Of a DNA stretch of 64,000 nt, positions 1-8,679 are shown piece by piece (positions within the stretch are counted from its first letter, which is position 1; every line of letters starts with the position of its first letter). This DNA is from Microbulbifer marinus (lineage in GTDB: Bacteria; Pseudomonadota; Gammaproteobacteria; Pseudomonadales; Cellvibrionaceae), in NCBI RefSeq assembly GCF_900107725.1, contig NZ_FNQO01000001.1, forward strand, positions 610,268 through 674,267. Reading direction: 5' to 3'. Below the pieces are notes generated by a model. It was given only the letters and a program-made list of their open reading frames with translations, did not search any database and was not told the DNA's origin. A program made the translations under genes and the position numbers.

Positions 1-230
<230 letters not shown>

Positions 231-337
231 CCAGCCCAGTCTTGGTCCCCGTGCGGCACTGCGGCAGCAGGCCACCGGGGATCACAACCAACGAAGCCGC
301 GTGGTTTCACCCCGCGCTTCAAGCACAGATAACCACC

Positions 338-1492
338 ATGCCCAACCCGCTTACACACCTCGGTGATATGCCCGTAGCGGATTTCCTCCGCGACTACTGG
401 CAACAAAAACCGCTGCTGATTCGCAATGCTTTTCCCGGTTTCAGCTCGCCAATCTCCGGCGAGGAGCTGGCCGGCATGGCACTGGAGGAGGCGGTCGAGT
501 CCCGCCTCGTGCTCGAGCACAGTGACGAGGGGCCATGGCAGCTGCGCACCGGGCCGTTCAGCGAAGAGGACTTCCTGTCTCTGCCGCGCTCCCACTGGAC
601 ACTGCTGGTGCAGGCGGTGGATCAGTGGCTGTCGGAAATTGCGGACTTGAAAGCCTACTTCCGCTTCCTTCCCGACTGGCGGCTCGATGATGTGATGATC
701 AGCTACGCCGCCGACAAGGGCAGCGTGGGACCGCACTTCGACTATTACGATGTGTTCCTGTTACAGGCCGAAGGCAAGCGGTTGTGGCACCAGGGACCGA
801 AAGTGGATGACTCCCATCCCCGCGTGGAGGGTACGCCGCTCAATATCCTCCGCGATTTCGAGCCGGAAAACAGCTGGTTGCTCGAACCCGGTGACATGCT
901 CTACCTGCCGCCACAATACAGCCACTGGGGCATTGCCGACGGTGCCTGCACCACGATTTCGATCGGCTTCCGCGCCCCGTCCGCAGCAACCATCCTCGAG
1001 GATCTCGCCGCCGAACTCGCGCACGGCCTGCCGCAACACCTGCGCTATACCGACCCGGGTATCGCGCCCGCCGGTAACCCGGCTGAAATCGATGCGGCTG
1101 CCGTGGGCAGGCTGCAGCAGCAGCTCCGCAGCTGGCTGCAACAACCCCAGAATATCGCCCAGTGGTTCGGTGCGGTGATGACCGAGGCCAAATATCCGGA
1201 TACCGTCGCACTGGATGCCGGTGAGGCGGACGACTGGCGGGAGCAACTACAAGAGGGCGCGGAACTGGTGCTCAATCCGGCCTCCCGCTGTGCATTCTGC
1301 CGCGAGCCGGCCAGCCTGTTTGTCGACGGTGAATCGTTCCCGGTGTCCCTGCCCTTGGCCGAGCGATTCTGTGCGAACCACCGCCTGGTCCAGGAGGATA
1401 TTGAAGCGTTTCCGGAGCTGGGCCACACTGGCGGACTGATTGATCAACTGGTCTCTCAGGGAAGCCTGATTTATCCGCCGGAGGACTTCTGA
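338..1492 (+). CDS. roxA: JmjC-type ribosomal protein L16 arginine hydroxylase
   Basis: This is a 384-residue 2-oxoglutarate/Fe(II) oxygenase of the RoxA/YcfD family, which hydroxylates an arginine of ribosomal protein L16 (known for the family). The JmjC fold is visible as HFDYYDVFLLQ, with iron ligands H133 and D135, and the distal histidine H196 in LPPQYSHWG. A C-terminal region of about 150 residues corresponds to the dimerisation and winged-helix part. The frame is open upstream to base 242, but those 32 extra codons do not resemble the family, and ATG 338 begins the conserved MPNPLTHLG. E. coli YcfD has 373 residues, so the length fits. The GNAT gene starts 2 bases after the stop, which suggests one transcript. 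Confidence 0.9.
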   Translation: MPNPLTHLGDMPVADFLRDYWQQKPLLIRNAFPGFSSPISGEELAGMALEEAVESRLVLEHSDEGPWQLRTGPFSEEDFLSLPRSHWTLLVQAVDQWLSEIADLKAYFRFLPDWRLDDVMISYAADKGSVGPHFDYYDVFLLQAEGKRLWHQGPKVDDSHPRVEGTPLNILRDFEPENSWLLEPGDMLYLPPQYSHWGIADGACTTISIGFRAPSAATILEDLAAELAHGLPQHLRYTDPGIAPAGNPAEIDAAAVGRLQQQLRSWLQQPQNIAQWFGAVMTEAKYPDTVALDAGEADDWREQLQEGAELVLNPASRCAFCREPASLFVDGESFPVSLPLAERFCANHRLVQEDIEAFPELGHTGGLIDQLVSQGSLIYPPEDF

Positions 1493-1494
1493 AT

Positions 1495-1917
1495 ATGGCG
1501 ACAACCATTCGCCCAGCCGACTGGAACACGGATCGCGCGGCGATTCGCGCCGTCAGGGAAGCAGTATTCATACGCGAGCAAAAGGTCGACCCCGCGATCG
1601 AATGGGATGACCAGGAGGAGTCAGCACAGCATTTTCTCGTGCTTGAAGGTGATTCTCCCGTCGGCACCGGCCGCATTACCGGCTCAGGGAAGATCGGCCG
1701 CATGGCGGTGCTGCAGTCCGCCCGCGGCAGCGGCATTGGCCTGCGGCTACTCGAATCCATCTGCGCGTATGCGCGCCAAGCCGGCCTGCAGAGTGTCTAC
1801 CTGCACGCGCAGCGCCACGCCGAAGATTTTTACCGCAAGGCGGGCTTTGTCGCCGAGGGCGATGAATTCATCGAGGCGGACATTCCGCATATCAAAATGG
1901 TGCGTCATTTTGACTGA
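1495..1917 (+). CDS. GNAT family N-acetyltransferase
   Basis: This 140-residue single-domain GNAT enzyme is expected to transfer acetyl from acetyl-CoA to an amine. Motif A, the acetyl-CoA pyrophosphate loop, is visible at about residues 64-82 (RMAVLQSARGSGIG, fitting R/Q-x-x-G-x-G). Motif B is the stretch ending YRKAGFVAEGDEF, as in the ElaA/YjcF-like group. The substrate cannot be read from the sequence. The gene starts 2 bases after roxA, and its stop overlaps the putative TTG start of the next gene by 8 bases, so the trio is probably co-translated. Confidence 0.85.
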   Translation: MATTIRPADWNTDRAAIRAVREAVFIREQKVDPAIEWDDQEESAQHFLVLEGDSPVGTGRITGSGKIGRMAVLQSARGSGIGLRLLESICAYARQAGLQSVYLHAQRHAEDFYRKAGFVAEGDEFIEADIPHIKMVRHFD

Positions 1918-2404
1918 GCAAACCAGCGCGGAATACCGGTCACTGGAAGACCTGGCCGGCTTCCGCACGGCACTTGTGGAACTGTTGAGCGGCGCGCGGC
2001 GGGAGGTCTGCATTTTCTCGGAGCAGCTGGCGCGCGGCCTCTACCACGAGAAGGCCGTTGCCGAGGCGCTTTCCGCATTTGCCCGCGGCAGCCACTTTGC
2101 CCGTGTGCGAATTCTGGTCCGCGACACCACATCGATCATCGGGCGTTTTCATCGCATCCACGAGTTGGCACAGCGGCTCAGCACACGTATCGACATCCGC
2201 AAAGTTGAGGCGACCGTCGATACGCCCGACTGGGAATTCGTTATCGCCGACGGCCAGCAGGTACTGCAGTGCGAGGACCGCGATCAGTGGCTCGGGGTCT
2301 TCTACAGTGCAAATCCAGTCCGAGCGCGCCAGCTGCTGGACCTGTTCGAGCAGGATTGGCCGTTGGCGGCGACCGACCCTAACTTGCGGCGCCTGTCGCT
2401 ATGA
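1910..2404 (+). CDS. Conserved protein, DUF7931-like, coupled to the GNAT gene
   Basis: This encodes about 164 residues if translation starts at TTG 1910, which overlaps the stop codon of the GNAT gene. The frame is open much further upstream, but that part is a shadow of the GNAT gene. No ATG precedes the conserved part in this frame except inside that shadow. The pattern is alternating strands and helices: VELLSGARREVCIFSEQL, a helix (EKAVAEALSAFA), then VRILVRD, reminiscent of the PLD-like fold but without an HKD motif. I recall a DUF7931 family near or fused to GNAT enzymes in gammaproteobacteria. The function is unknown; the overlap suggests it acts with the acetyltransferase. Confidence 0.7.
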   Translation: MTEQTSAEYRSLEDLAGFRTALVELLSGARREVCIFSEQLARGLYHEKAVAEALSAFARGSHFARVRILVRDTTSIIGRFHRIHELAQRLSTRIDIRKVEATVDTPDWEFVIADGQQVLQCEDRDQWLGVFYSANPVRARQLLDLFEQDWPLAATDPNLRRLSL

Positions 2405-2489
2405 TTACTGCGCTTTAATTTTCGTGGGCATCTTCTGCTAAGCTTATTTCCACAGCCGAGTTAACAGGCTGCGGAGCGGCAACCGCGCC

Positions 2490-2771
2490 ATGTACCGTAA
2501 AGATCTCATCGATATTCTGCTTAATCATCCCCAGTCCGTGCATGACCTGTCGGCATTGATGGAAGAACCCATCAAAGACATGGTGAATGATCTTCAACAC
2601 CTGCAAAAATCCTTGCGCCACAGTCCCTATGATCTCGAGATTACACCGGCCAAGTGCAAACACTGCGGATTCGACTTCAGCCGCAGCCACATGACAAAAC
2701 CGGGCAAATGCCCCAAATGCCGAGGCACCTGGATCGCCCCGCCACTGATCGAGATCACAGAAAGGCACTGA
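2490..2771 (+). CDS. Small HTH plus zinc-ribbon protein, predicted transcriptional regulator (COG3357-like)
   Basis: This 93-residue protein has an N-terminal winged-helix-like segment (residues 1-50, YRKDLIDILLNHPQSVHDLSALME). A zinc ribbon follows with two Cys pairs, CKHCGFDF at about 56-63 and CPKCRGTW at about 75-82. The layout matches COG3357, a predicted transcriptional regulator better known from archaea. The target is unknown. The start ATG 2490 is preceded by only a weak GGAG. It is a single gene with its own upstream gap of 85 bases. Confidence 0.75.
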   Translation: MYRKDLIDILLNHPQSVHDLSALMEEPIKDMVNDLQHLQKSLRHSPYDLEITPAKCKHCGFDFSRSHMTKPGKCPKCRGTWIAPPLIEITERH

Positions 2772-2938
2772 CGTGGATACCGGTCCAGAGCGGGGTTGAT
2801 CAGGCCGAGATCAAGCGCGGGCGTGCCGGCACTGGTTGGCAACAAACTTTATCCACGGGATAGCACCAGAAGGTGAAGCAAGACCAAAAAGTTAGCTTGC
2901 ATATCGAGCGGCCCGGCGCCACAGCCGGGCATGGAATC

Positions 2939-3751
2939 ATGCGCGGCGAACTCTGCGTAGCGTTTCTGCAATGGGCCCTGCCCCATCTGCATATGCGCTG
3001 GCCGGGTTTTCGCAAGGTCCGGGGCCAGGTCTGCAAGCGTCTTCAACGGCGCATTAAACAGCTTGGACTCGAAGACGTGCCGGCCTATCGCCGTTATCTG
3101 ACTCAGCACCCGGAGGAATGGCACACCCTGGATGCGATGGCCCGGATAACCATCTCACGCTTTTACCGCGACAAGGAAGTGTTCCACTACTTAACGGAAG
3201 CGGTGTTGCCAGCGCTGGCACAACGGGCGCGGGCTAGAGGAGCCGAGCGCCTACACGTCTGGAGCGCTGGCGCTGGCGCCGGGGAAGAGCCCTATACGCT
3301 GGCCATTATCTGGCAATTACAGCTGCAAGCTTCGTTTCCAGATCTGCACCTGCACATCATCGCCTCCGATGCCGATGCAAACCAGTGCCGCCGGGGCCAA
3401 GAGGCCTGTTATCCCCGCGGCAGCCTCAAGGATCTACCCGCCGAGTGGCTGGATACTGCCTTCACCTTCAATGCCGGGCGCTATTGCCTCAAACAGCGAT
3501 TTCGCCGCGATGTCGAGTTCAGGACCGAGGATCTGCGGAAAGGCGTGCCCAAAGGGCCTTTCGACCTGGTGCTCTGCCGCAATCTGGCATTTACCTATTT
3601 CGATGCGAAACTACAACGCACCACTCTCGACCATATAGGGACGGTGATGTATCCGGGAGGCGCCCTGATACTGGGCAGCCACGAGCACCTGCCCGAAGGC
3701 ACCACAGCCTTCCATACATGGAATGACCACCTGCGGATCTACCGCTTATAA
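2939..3751 (+). CDS. CheR-type SAM-dependent methyltransferase, orphan
   Basis: This protein of about 270 residues resembles CheR, which methylates glutamates of chemoreceptors. The SAM-binding loop reads WSAGAGAGEEPYTLAI, where chemotaxis CheR usually has SAGCSTGEEPYS. It is followed by IIASDADAN and FDLVLCRNLAFTYFD, the typical acidic and CRN motifs. The N-terminal segment FLQWALPHLHMRWPGFRKVRGQVCKR fits the helical CheR_N region in shortened form. I chose ATG 2939 because family homology begins there; GTG 2873 in the same frame would add 22 poorly conserved residues. There are no che, mcp or flagellar genes nearby, so a receptor substrate is uncertain. Its stop overlaps that of the convergent flavodoxin gene by 6 bases. 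Confidence 0.75.
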   Translation: MRGELCVAFLQWALPHLHMRWPGFRKVRGQVCKRLQRRIKQLGLEDVPAYRRYLTQHPEEWHTLDAMARITISRFYRDKEVFHYLTEAVLPALAQRARARGAERLHVWSAGAGAGEEPYTLAIIWQLQLQASFPDLHLHIIASDADANQCRRGQEACYPRGSLKDLPAEWLDTAFTFNAGRYCLKQRFRRDVEFRTEDLRKGVPKGPFDLVLCRNLAFTYFDAKLQRTTLDHIGTVMYPGGALILGSHEHLPEGTTAFHTWNDHLRIYRL

Positions 3752-4324
3752 GTCCCCTTCCGTGAGGATGGAGCGGCGCAGGCCGGCGATCCTCTCGCCG
3801 AGATACATCGCGGTGAGGCGATCCAGCTGGTGTACACCATTCGAGTCGCACCGTACTGCAGTCAGGCCGGACTGGGAGCCGAGACGGTTGCGGCCGCTAG
3901 AATCCCATCCTGCCGGGAGATCGATACCGGACCACAACATGCCGTGCTGACTGGCAAACACCTGTAGTGTCTGCAGCGTATTCAGCTGATCGCCGCTCGG
4001 GCTGCCACCAATAGTAAATCCCGCGGCCAGTTTACCGGTCCAGGCACGCCTGCCCCAGCGCTCGCTGGTAGCGTCCATAAATGCCTTGAATTGTGCGGCG
4101 ACGGAGCCCATAAAAGTCGGCGAGCCGAAGACGATGCCGTGACATGAATCCAACTGCTGCAGTAGTTCCGGGTTCTCGTAGCGTCCCTCTCTAACATCCT
4201 CGCCCTCAATCTTTAATAACGCGGCTTCGGCGCCAACGTTCGTGTGAATGCCGGCCGCAACCGCCCGGGCAAGAATCTCGGTGGTGCCGGTAGCCGAGTA
4301 GTAAACAACGGCAAACTTCGTCAT
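3746..4324 (-). CDS. Flavodoxin family protein (WrbA/NADPH-dependent FMN reductase-like)
   Basis: This is a 192-residue flavodoxin-fold protein. The FMN phosphate loop is YYSATGTTEILA near the N terminus, and GSPTFMGSVAAQFKAFMDAT is the second flavin loop, as in WrbA-type quinone reductases. The start ATG 4324 begins MTKFAVVYY; the frame is open further upstream only because it overlaps the NAT gene. That ATG overlaps the TGA of the upstream gene in an ATGA arrangement, so the two are translationally coupled. The physiological electron acceptor is not evident. Confidence 0.85.
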   Translation of the reverse strand: MTKFAVVYYSATGTTEILARAVAAGIHTNVGAEAALLKIEGEDVREGRYENPELLQQLDSCHGIVFGSPTFMGSVAAQFKAFMDATSERWGRRAWTGKLAAGFTIGGSPSGDQLNTLQTLQVFASQHGMLWSGIDLPAGWDSSGRNRLGSQSGLTAVRCDSNGVHQLDRLTAMYLGERIAGLRRSILTEGDL

Positions 4325-5157
4325 ACGCGACTCTCCGCGACAGGAAACAGCCTGGCGATGGCGAGGTCCACATCTGGCCCGGTGGGTATCTGGATATCGA
4401 ACACGTCGGTGAGTGTACGACACAGGTCCTGAGGGCTTGCCAGCCGCACCACGGTTTTCGGTCCCGTGAGAGGATAGTAGGTAAGTTCGCGGCCGAGCAG
4501 TGTGTGGCGTCCACCGGAAAAGGCGCGGGCCGCTACCAGCTCGTTGACAAAACGCGATTCCGGATGCGTGGAGCAATACCAGTTAAATACCTTGTAGTCA
4601 CCGGCAGACTGCTTTTTCATATTGAACGAATACACGGGCAACCAGTTAGTGGAGATTTTTGTCTCGAGGAGGTAGTCGCCCTCGTTGTTCCGTATGCGAT
4701 ACACGCCGTGCGCTGTCGACTGCGCCGCTGAGTCCTCGAGGCGCAAGGGCGCCGTAGGTGTCTGCCCCCCGAATCCGACATCAACCAAATAGACGGTGCC
4801 GTCGATTTCCGCACAGAGCATCATGTGCGACTGTGCAGGCTGGTGGCCCGCAGGCATCTGCCACAGCACCCGCGCAGCCAGACCTGTGACTGGTATGCCT
4901 ATAGCCTGCAGAACAGCGCGAAACAGTGCGTTCTGCTCATAGCAATAGCCGCCGCGCCCTTCGCGTACCAGTTTGCGTTCCACCGATGCCAGGTCGATAT
5001 CCACCGGCCAGCCGAGAAATGGGTTGAGGTTTTCGAACGGGATAAACCGGGTGTGCAGTTTGATGATAGTCTTTACGGTGTGCAGATCCGCAGCCGGCGT
5101 TCCGCTGTAGCCAACGCGCTGCAGATAGGCATCGAGATCAATTGTCACCGTGTTCAT
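4321..5157 (-). CDS. Arylamine N-acetyltransferase
   Basis: This 278-residue NAT family protein transfers acetyl from acetyl-CoA to arylamines and hydrazines by a Cys-His-Asp triad. The triad is visible as C72 in RGGYCYEQN, H111 in SHMMLC and D126 in YLVDVGFGG, close to the usual positions 69, 107 and 122. The start at ATG 5157 gives the typical N terminus (DLDAYLQRVGY); the upstream extension to 5226 is not conserved. It forms a two-gene unit with the flavodoxin gene. A detoxification role is an inference from the family. Confidence 0.9.
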   Translation of the reverse strand: MNTVTIDLDAYLQRVGYSGTPAADLHTVKTIIKLHTRFIPFENLNPFLGWPVDIDLASVERKLVREGRGGYCYEQNALFRAVLQAIGIPVTGLAARVLWQMPAGHQPAQSHMMLCAEIDGTVYLVDVGFGGQTPTAPLRLEDSAAQSTAHGVYRIRNNEGDYLLETKISTNWLPVYSFNMKKQSAGDYKVFNWYCSTHPESRFVNELVAARAFSGGRHTLLGRELTYYPLTGPKTVVRLASPQDLCRTLTDVFDIQIPTGPDVDLAIARLFPVAESRV

Positions 5158-5265
5158 AGTTGGCTGCTTCCTCTGTGCCAATGATTGAGGCGTGCAGCTT
5201 AAGACCTCAACCAAGGTTAAGGTCAACGGTGTTCGTGCAGAATTTTGCCGCGACTGAGAAACCCG

Positions 5266-7587
5266 TCAGACAATCCTCTCAGGCGCCGTACTCTGTTCCA
5301 GTCGCACGGCAATAAATTTCGAGGTGGGTGTAAAACTGCCTATGCCGTAACTCTCCAGCGGCACCAATGGGTTCGCCTCCGGGTAGTAGGCCGCGGCCTG
5401 CCCCTCGGGAATATCGAACGCAATGAGGGTAAAACCCTGCACCCGACGCTCGATTTCATCGTCCCACAGCGACACGACATCGACTTTCTGGCGATCCTCG
5501 AATCCCAGCCGGTGTATGTCCTCGAGGTTCGCAAACAACACGTGCCGTTCCCCCCGTACGCCCCGATAACGGTCGTTCAGGCTGTAAACCGTGGTGTTGA
5601 ACTGATCGTGGGAGCGCAGCGTCTGCAGTACCAGGTCCGGCTTGCGCGCCCTGTGGCGGACGCCTTCATTGAGCAGCGAATCGGGCAGCCGATGGCTGAT
5701 GAATTTTGCCTTTCCCACATCCGTGTTCCAGCGCCGCTGTGCGGCCGGATTCTGCAGGTAGAAGCCGCCCGGTTGCTCGAGCTTGCGATTGAAATCGCCA
5801 AAGCCGGGAATCACATCGGCGATCAGATCGCGAATTTTGCCGTAATCCTCTATCAGTGACAGCCAATCGACGGTGTCGCTACCGAGTGTTGCCGCCGCGA
5901 TTCCCGCGATAATGGCCGGCTCCGAGCGCATCTGTGACGAGAGCGGCTGCAGCTGACCGAACGACGCGTGCACCATGCTGAAGGAGTCCTCCACCGTAAC
6001 TGCCTGTGGTCCCGTCGCCTGCCGGTCGATATCGGTCCGCCCGAGGCAAGGTAGAATCAGTGCCTTCGATCCAGTGACCAGGTGGCTGCGATTGAGCTTG
6101 GTGCTGATCTGTACCGTCAACTGACAGGATTGCAGGCCCCTGTGGGTACGGGGGCTATCCGGCGTGGCCTGCGCGAAGTTGCCACCCAGCCCGACAAACA
6201 CTTTAATTTTGCCCTGCTCCATCGCCTCGATGGTCTGCACCACGTTGACGCCGTCTTCCCGCGGGCAGCTGAAGCCGAAGCGTTGCTCGAGGGCATCCAG
6301 CAATGCGGGCGGCGGCCGGTCGGCGATGCCCATGGTGCGGTCGCCCTGCACGTTACTGTGACCGCGCACCGGACACAGACCGGCGCCGGGCCTGCCGATC
6401 TGCCCCCGCAGCAGTTGCAGGTTGGCGAATTCCTGAATGGTCGGCACCGAGTGCCGGTGCTGGGTGATGCCCATGGCCCAGCAGAAAATAACCCGGTCAC
6501 TGCGGCTGAAGATATGCGCCGCGCGCTCCAGCTCGTGCCGTTGCAGGCCGCTCTGCGCGAGGATGTGCCCCCAGCTGGTTGCATCCACGGCCGCGCGATA
6601 CTCCTCGAATCCGGCGCTGTGGTCGGCGATGAACGCCAGATCGAGCGGTCCTGCTGCGCCTTCACTCTCAGCTTCGCGTTGCCACTGAAACAGAAATTTC
6701 GCGATGCCGCGGATTGCCGCCATGTCGCCACCGAGCGCCGGGCGGAAGAAGGCGGTGTTCATCGCAGAATCTCCGTCCGTCAGCATCTGCAGGGGATCCT
6801 GGGGAGACTGGAAGCGCTCCAGACCCCTTTCGCGCAGTGGGTTCAGTACCACCACCTGGGCGCCGCGCTCCACCGCTTCGCGCAGGGGTTCCAGCATACG
6901 CGGGTGATTGGTGCCCGGGTTCTGCCCGATCACGAAGATGGCGTCGGCATGGGCGAAGTCTTCATAGGTGACGGTGCCCTTGCCGGTGCCGATACTCTGC
7001 TGCAACGCGACACCGCTCGCCTCATGGCACATGTTCGAGCAGTCCGGCAGATTGTTTGTGCCGTACAGGCGCGCGAACAACTGGTAGAGAAAGGCCGCCT
7101 CGTTGCTGGCGCGCCCGGATGTGTAGAAAGCTGCTTGGTGTGGTGACGCAAGTCCGTTCAGGTGCCCGGCAATAATGCCGAAGGCTTCATCCCAGCCGAT
7201 GGGTCGATAGTGATCCCCACTGCCGTCAAAATACATTGGCTCGGTCAACCGCCCCTGGTACTCGAGCCAGTAATCGTCATGCTTTAGCAACTGCTTTATG
7301 CTGTTTTGGCGAAAGAAGGCGGCATCCACAGCGCGGCCGGTCGCTTCCCAGTTGACCGCCTTGGCACCGTTCTCGCAGAAGCGGATGCGCCCTTCTCCCG
7401 GCGCCTCGCCCCAGGCGCAGCTCGGGCAGTCAAAGCCCCCGTGCTGATTCGTCTGCAGCATTGCGCGCAGGTTCTTGAACGGCTGCTTGCTGTCGCGCCA
7501 GGCGTGCGCAACGCTGCGCAGCGCCCCCCAGCCGGCCGCGGGGCGCTGGTACGGATGGAAGCGGAATCGGTCGGCGGGTGGTTTCAT
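5266..7587 (-). CDS. ydeP: FdhF/YdeP family molybdopterin oxidoreductase
   Basis: This 773-residue molybdopterin-dependent oxidoreductase is of the formate-dehydrogenase-H-like YdeP type. E. coli YdeP, of similar length, is linked to acid resistance. The N terminus carries a reduced Fe-S motif (C54-x2-C57, then FCENGAK). The segment DCSNMCHEASGVAL places a cysteine where FdhF has selenocysteine. Molybdopterin-binding stretches such as FVIGQNPGTNHPRML and the C-terminal molydopterin dinucleotide-binding domain are recognisable. The start ATG 7587 overlaps the fdhD stop (ATGA), so the two genes are coupled; FdhD sulfurates the molybdenum cofactor of such enzymes. The true substrate of YdeP proteins is unsettled. 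Confidence 0.88.
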   Translation of the reverse strand: MKPPADRFRFHPYQRPAAGWGALRSVAHAWRDSKQPFKNLRAMLQTNQHGGFDCPSCAWGEAPGEGRIRFCENGAKAVNWEATGRAVDAAFFRQNSIKQLLKHDDYWLEYQGRLTEPMYFDGSGDHYRPIGWDEAFGIIAGHLNGLASPHQAAFYTSGRASNEAAFLYQLFARLYGTNNLPDCSNMCHEASGVALQQSIGTGKGTVTYEDFAHADAIFVIGQNPGTNHPRMLEPLREAVERGAQVVVLNPLRERGLERFQSPQDPLQMLTDGDSAMNTAFFRPALGGDMAAIRGIAKFLFQWQREAESEGAAGPLDLAFIADHSAGFEEYRAAVDATSWGHILAQSGLQRHELERAAHIFSRSDRVIFCWAMGITQHRHSVPTIQEFANLQLLRGQIGRPGAGLCPVRGHSNVQGDRTMGIADRPPPALLDALEQRFGFSCPREDGVNVVQTIEAMEQGKIKVFVGLGGNFAQATPDSPRTHRGLQSCQLTVQISTKLNRSHLVTGSKALILPCLGRTDIDRQATGPQAVTVEDSFSMVHASFGQLQPLSSQMRSEPAIIAGIAAATLGSDTVDWLSLIEDYGKIRDLIADVIPGFGDFNRKLEQPGGFYLQNPAAQRRWNTDVGKAKFISHRLPDSLLNEGVRHRARKPDLVLQTLRSHDQFNTTVYSLNDRYRGVRGERHVLFANLEDIHRLGFEDRQKVDVVSLWDDEIERRVQGFTLIAFDIPEGQAAAYYPEANPLVPLESYGIGSFTPTSKFIAVRLEQSTAPERIV

Positions 7588-8471
7588 ACGGGCTCCATTA
7601 CGCGAATCGCCCGGGGGGAGTACAGGCGCGCGGGTGCCTGAGCGGGCTGGTGCAACAGGTTGAGGTGATTTTCCCGTGCCCAGCGCACGCACATGTCGGT
7701 GGGCGCAGAGAGGCTGACCAGCGTACCGACACCGGCCCGCACCGCCTTCTGCACCAGCTCCAGGCTGCAACGGCTGGTGATGGCCACAAAGCCATGCTGC
7801 AACTGGACTCCGCGCTGCAGGCAAGCACCCAGCAGTTTGTCCATGGCGTTGTGGCGACCGATGTCCTCCCGGCACCACAGGGTCTTACCATTCACGTCTA
7901 CATAGATAGCCGCGTGCATGGCACCGCTGCGCTGCAGGTGGCGCTGTGCGCGCCGGATACGTTCGCGCAGGCTGTGCAGATGCGCGGGATCCGGAAGTGC
8001 CCCGTGACCTGTTGCGGCGCGATGCTGCCGCAGCGGCGCCAGTGCCTGGGAAATTGCCTCGACACCACAGAGTCCACAGCCGCTGTTGCCGGCGAGCGCC
8101 CTCCTCGCGCGCTTCAGTGCGTGATAGGCGCGCTGGTTGAGGCGGATGTCCAGGCAGACGGTGTCGCCGTCGCGGTGCACCTCGACATCCAGAATGTGCT
8201 TCGGATCGCTGACGACGCCGTTGCCGACACTGAATCCGAGCGCATAGTCCTCGAGATCCTCCGGGGTCGCCATCATCACGGCGTGGTTGACGCCGTTGTA
8301 ACTGATGGCCACCGCCGTTTCTTCGGCTAGCTGCTGATCCGCCGGTATCGACAAGTCACCAGCACCCCGGTCTGTCCAGTGCAAATATTGCAGCGGCGCC
8401 GGAGCAGCCGTTTCCGGGCTCTCGGGCTCTGCGGTGCGGGCGGCTAGCGATGGCGAAGGCACAGCGGACAT
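7584..8471 (-). CDS. fdhD: Formate dehydrogenase accessory sulfurtransferase FdhD
   Basis: This 295-residue FdhD passes sulfur from the IscS persulfide to the molybdenum cofactor of formate-dehydrogenase-like enzymes. The catalytic CGLCG loop has C132 and C135. Conserved blocks include EDLEDYALGF, GAMHAAIY and CREDIGRHNAMDKL, which belong to the nucleotide/cofactor-binding core. The N-terminal 30 residues are low-complexity Ala/Pro/Glu and may be poorly conserved. It overlaps the ydeP homologue by 4 bases, consistent with a dedicated maturation partner. Its promoter should lie in the 208-base gap to glcB. Confidence 0.92.
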   Translation of the reverse strand: MSAVPSPSLAARTAEPESPETAAPAPLQYLHWTDRGAGDLSIPADQQLAEETAVAISYNGVNHAVMMATPEDLEDYALGFSVGNGVVSDPKHILDVEVHRDGDTVCLDIRLNQRAYHALKRARRALAGNSGCGLCGVEAISQALAPLRQHRAATGHGALPDPAHLHSLRERIRRAQRHLQRSGAMHAAIYVDVNGKTLWCREDIGRHNAMDKLLGACLQRGVQLQHGFVAITSRCSLELVQKAVRAGVGTLVSLSAPTDMCVRWARENHLNLLHQPAQAPARLYSPRAIRVMEPV

Positions 8472-8633
8472 AGTCGCATCCTTGTTGCGGCTGCTGGGAA
8501 AGTGTTTGCAGGGCCAAGAATATACCGGGGCGGTTGCGGGCGGGGATCAATCAGGCGCCATTTAACTCACGGCGTTGTGAGAGTGGATGGAGAGAAAGAC
8601 ATCACGGGCACGGCGCATCGCCGGCGAGACAAG

Positions 8634-8660
8634 AAAAACCCCGCACGGGGCGGGGTTCTA
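8634..8660 (-). terminator. Rho-independent terminator of glcB
   Basis: On the minus strand a GC-rich stem AACCCCGC / GCGGGGTT closes a short loop and runs into a T tract, about 20 bases after the glcB stop codon. Confidence 0.85.
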
Positions 8661-8679
8661 GGAAGGGAAGCTACTGATC

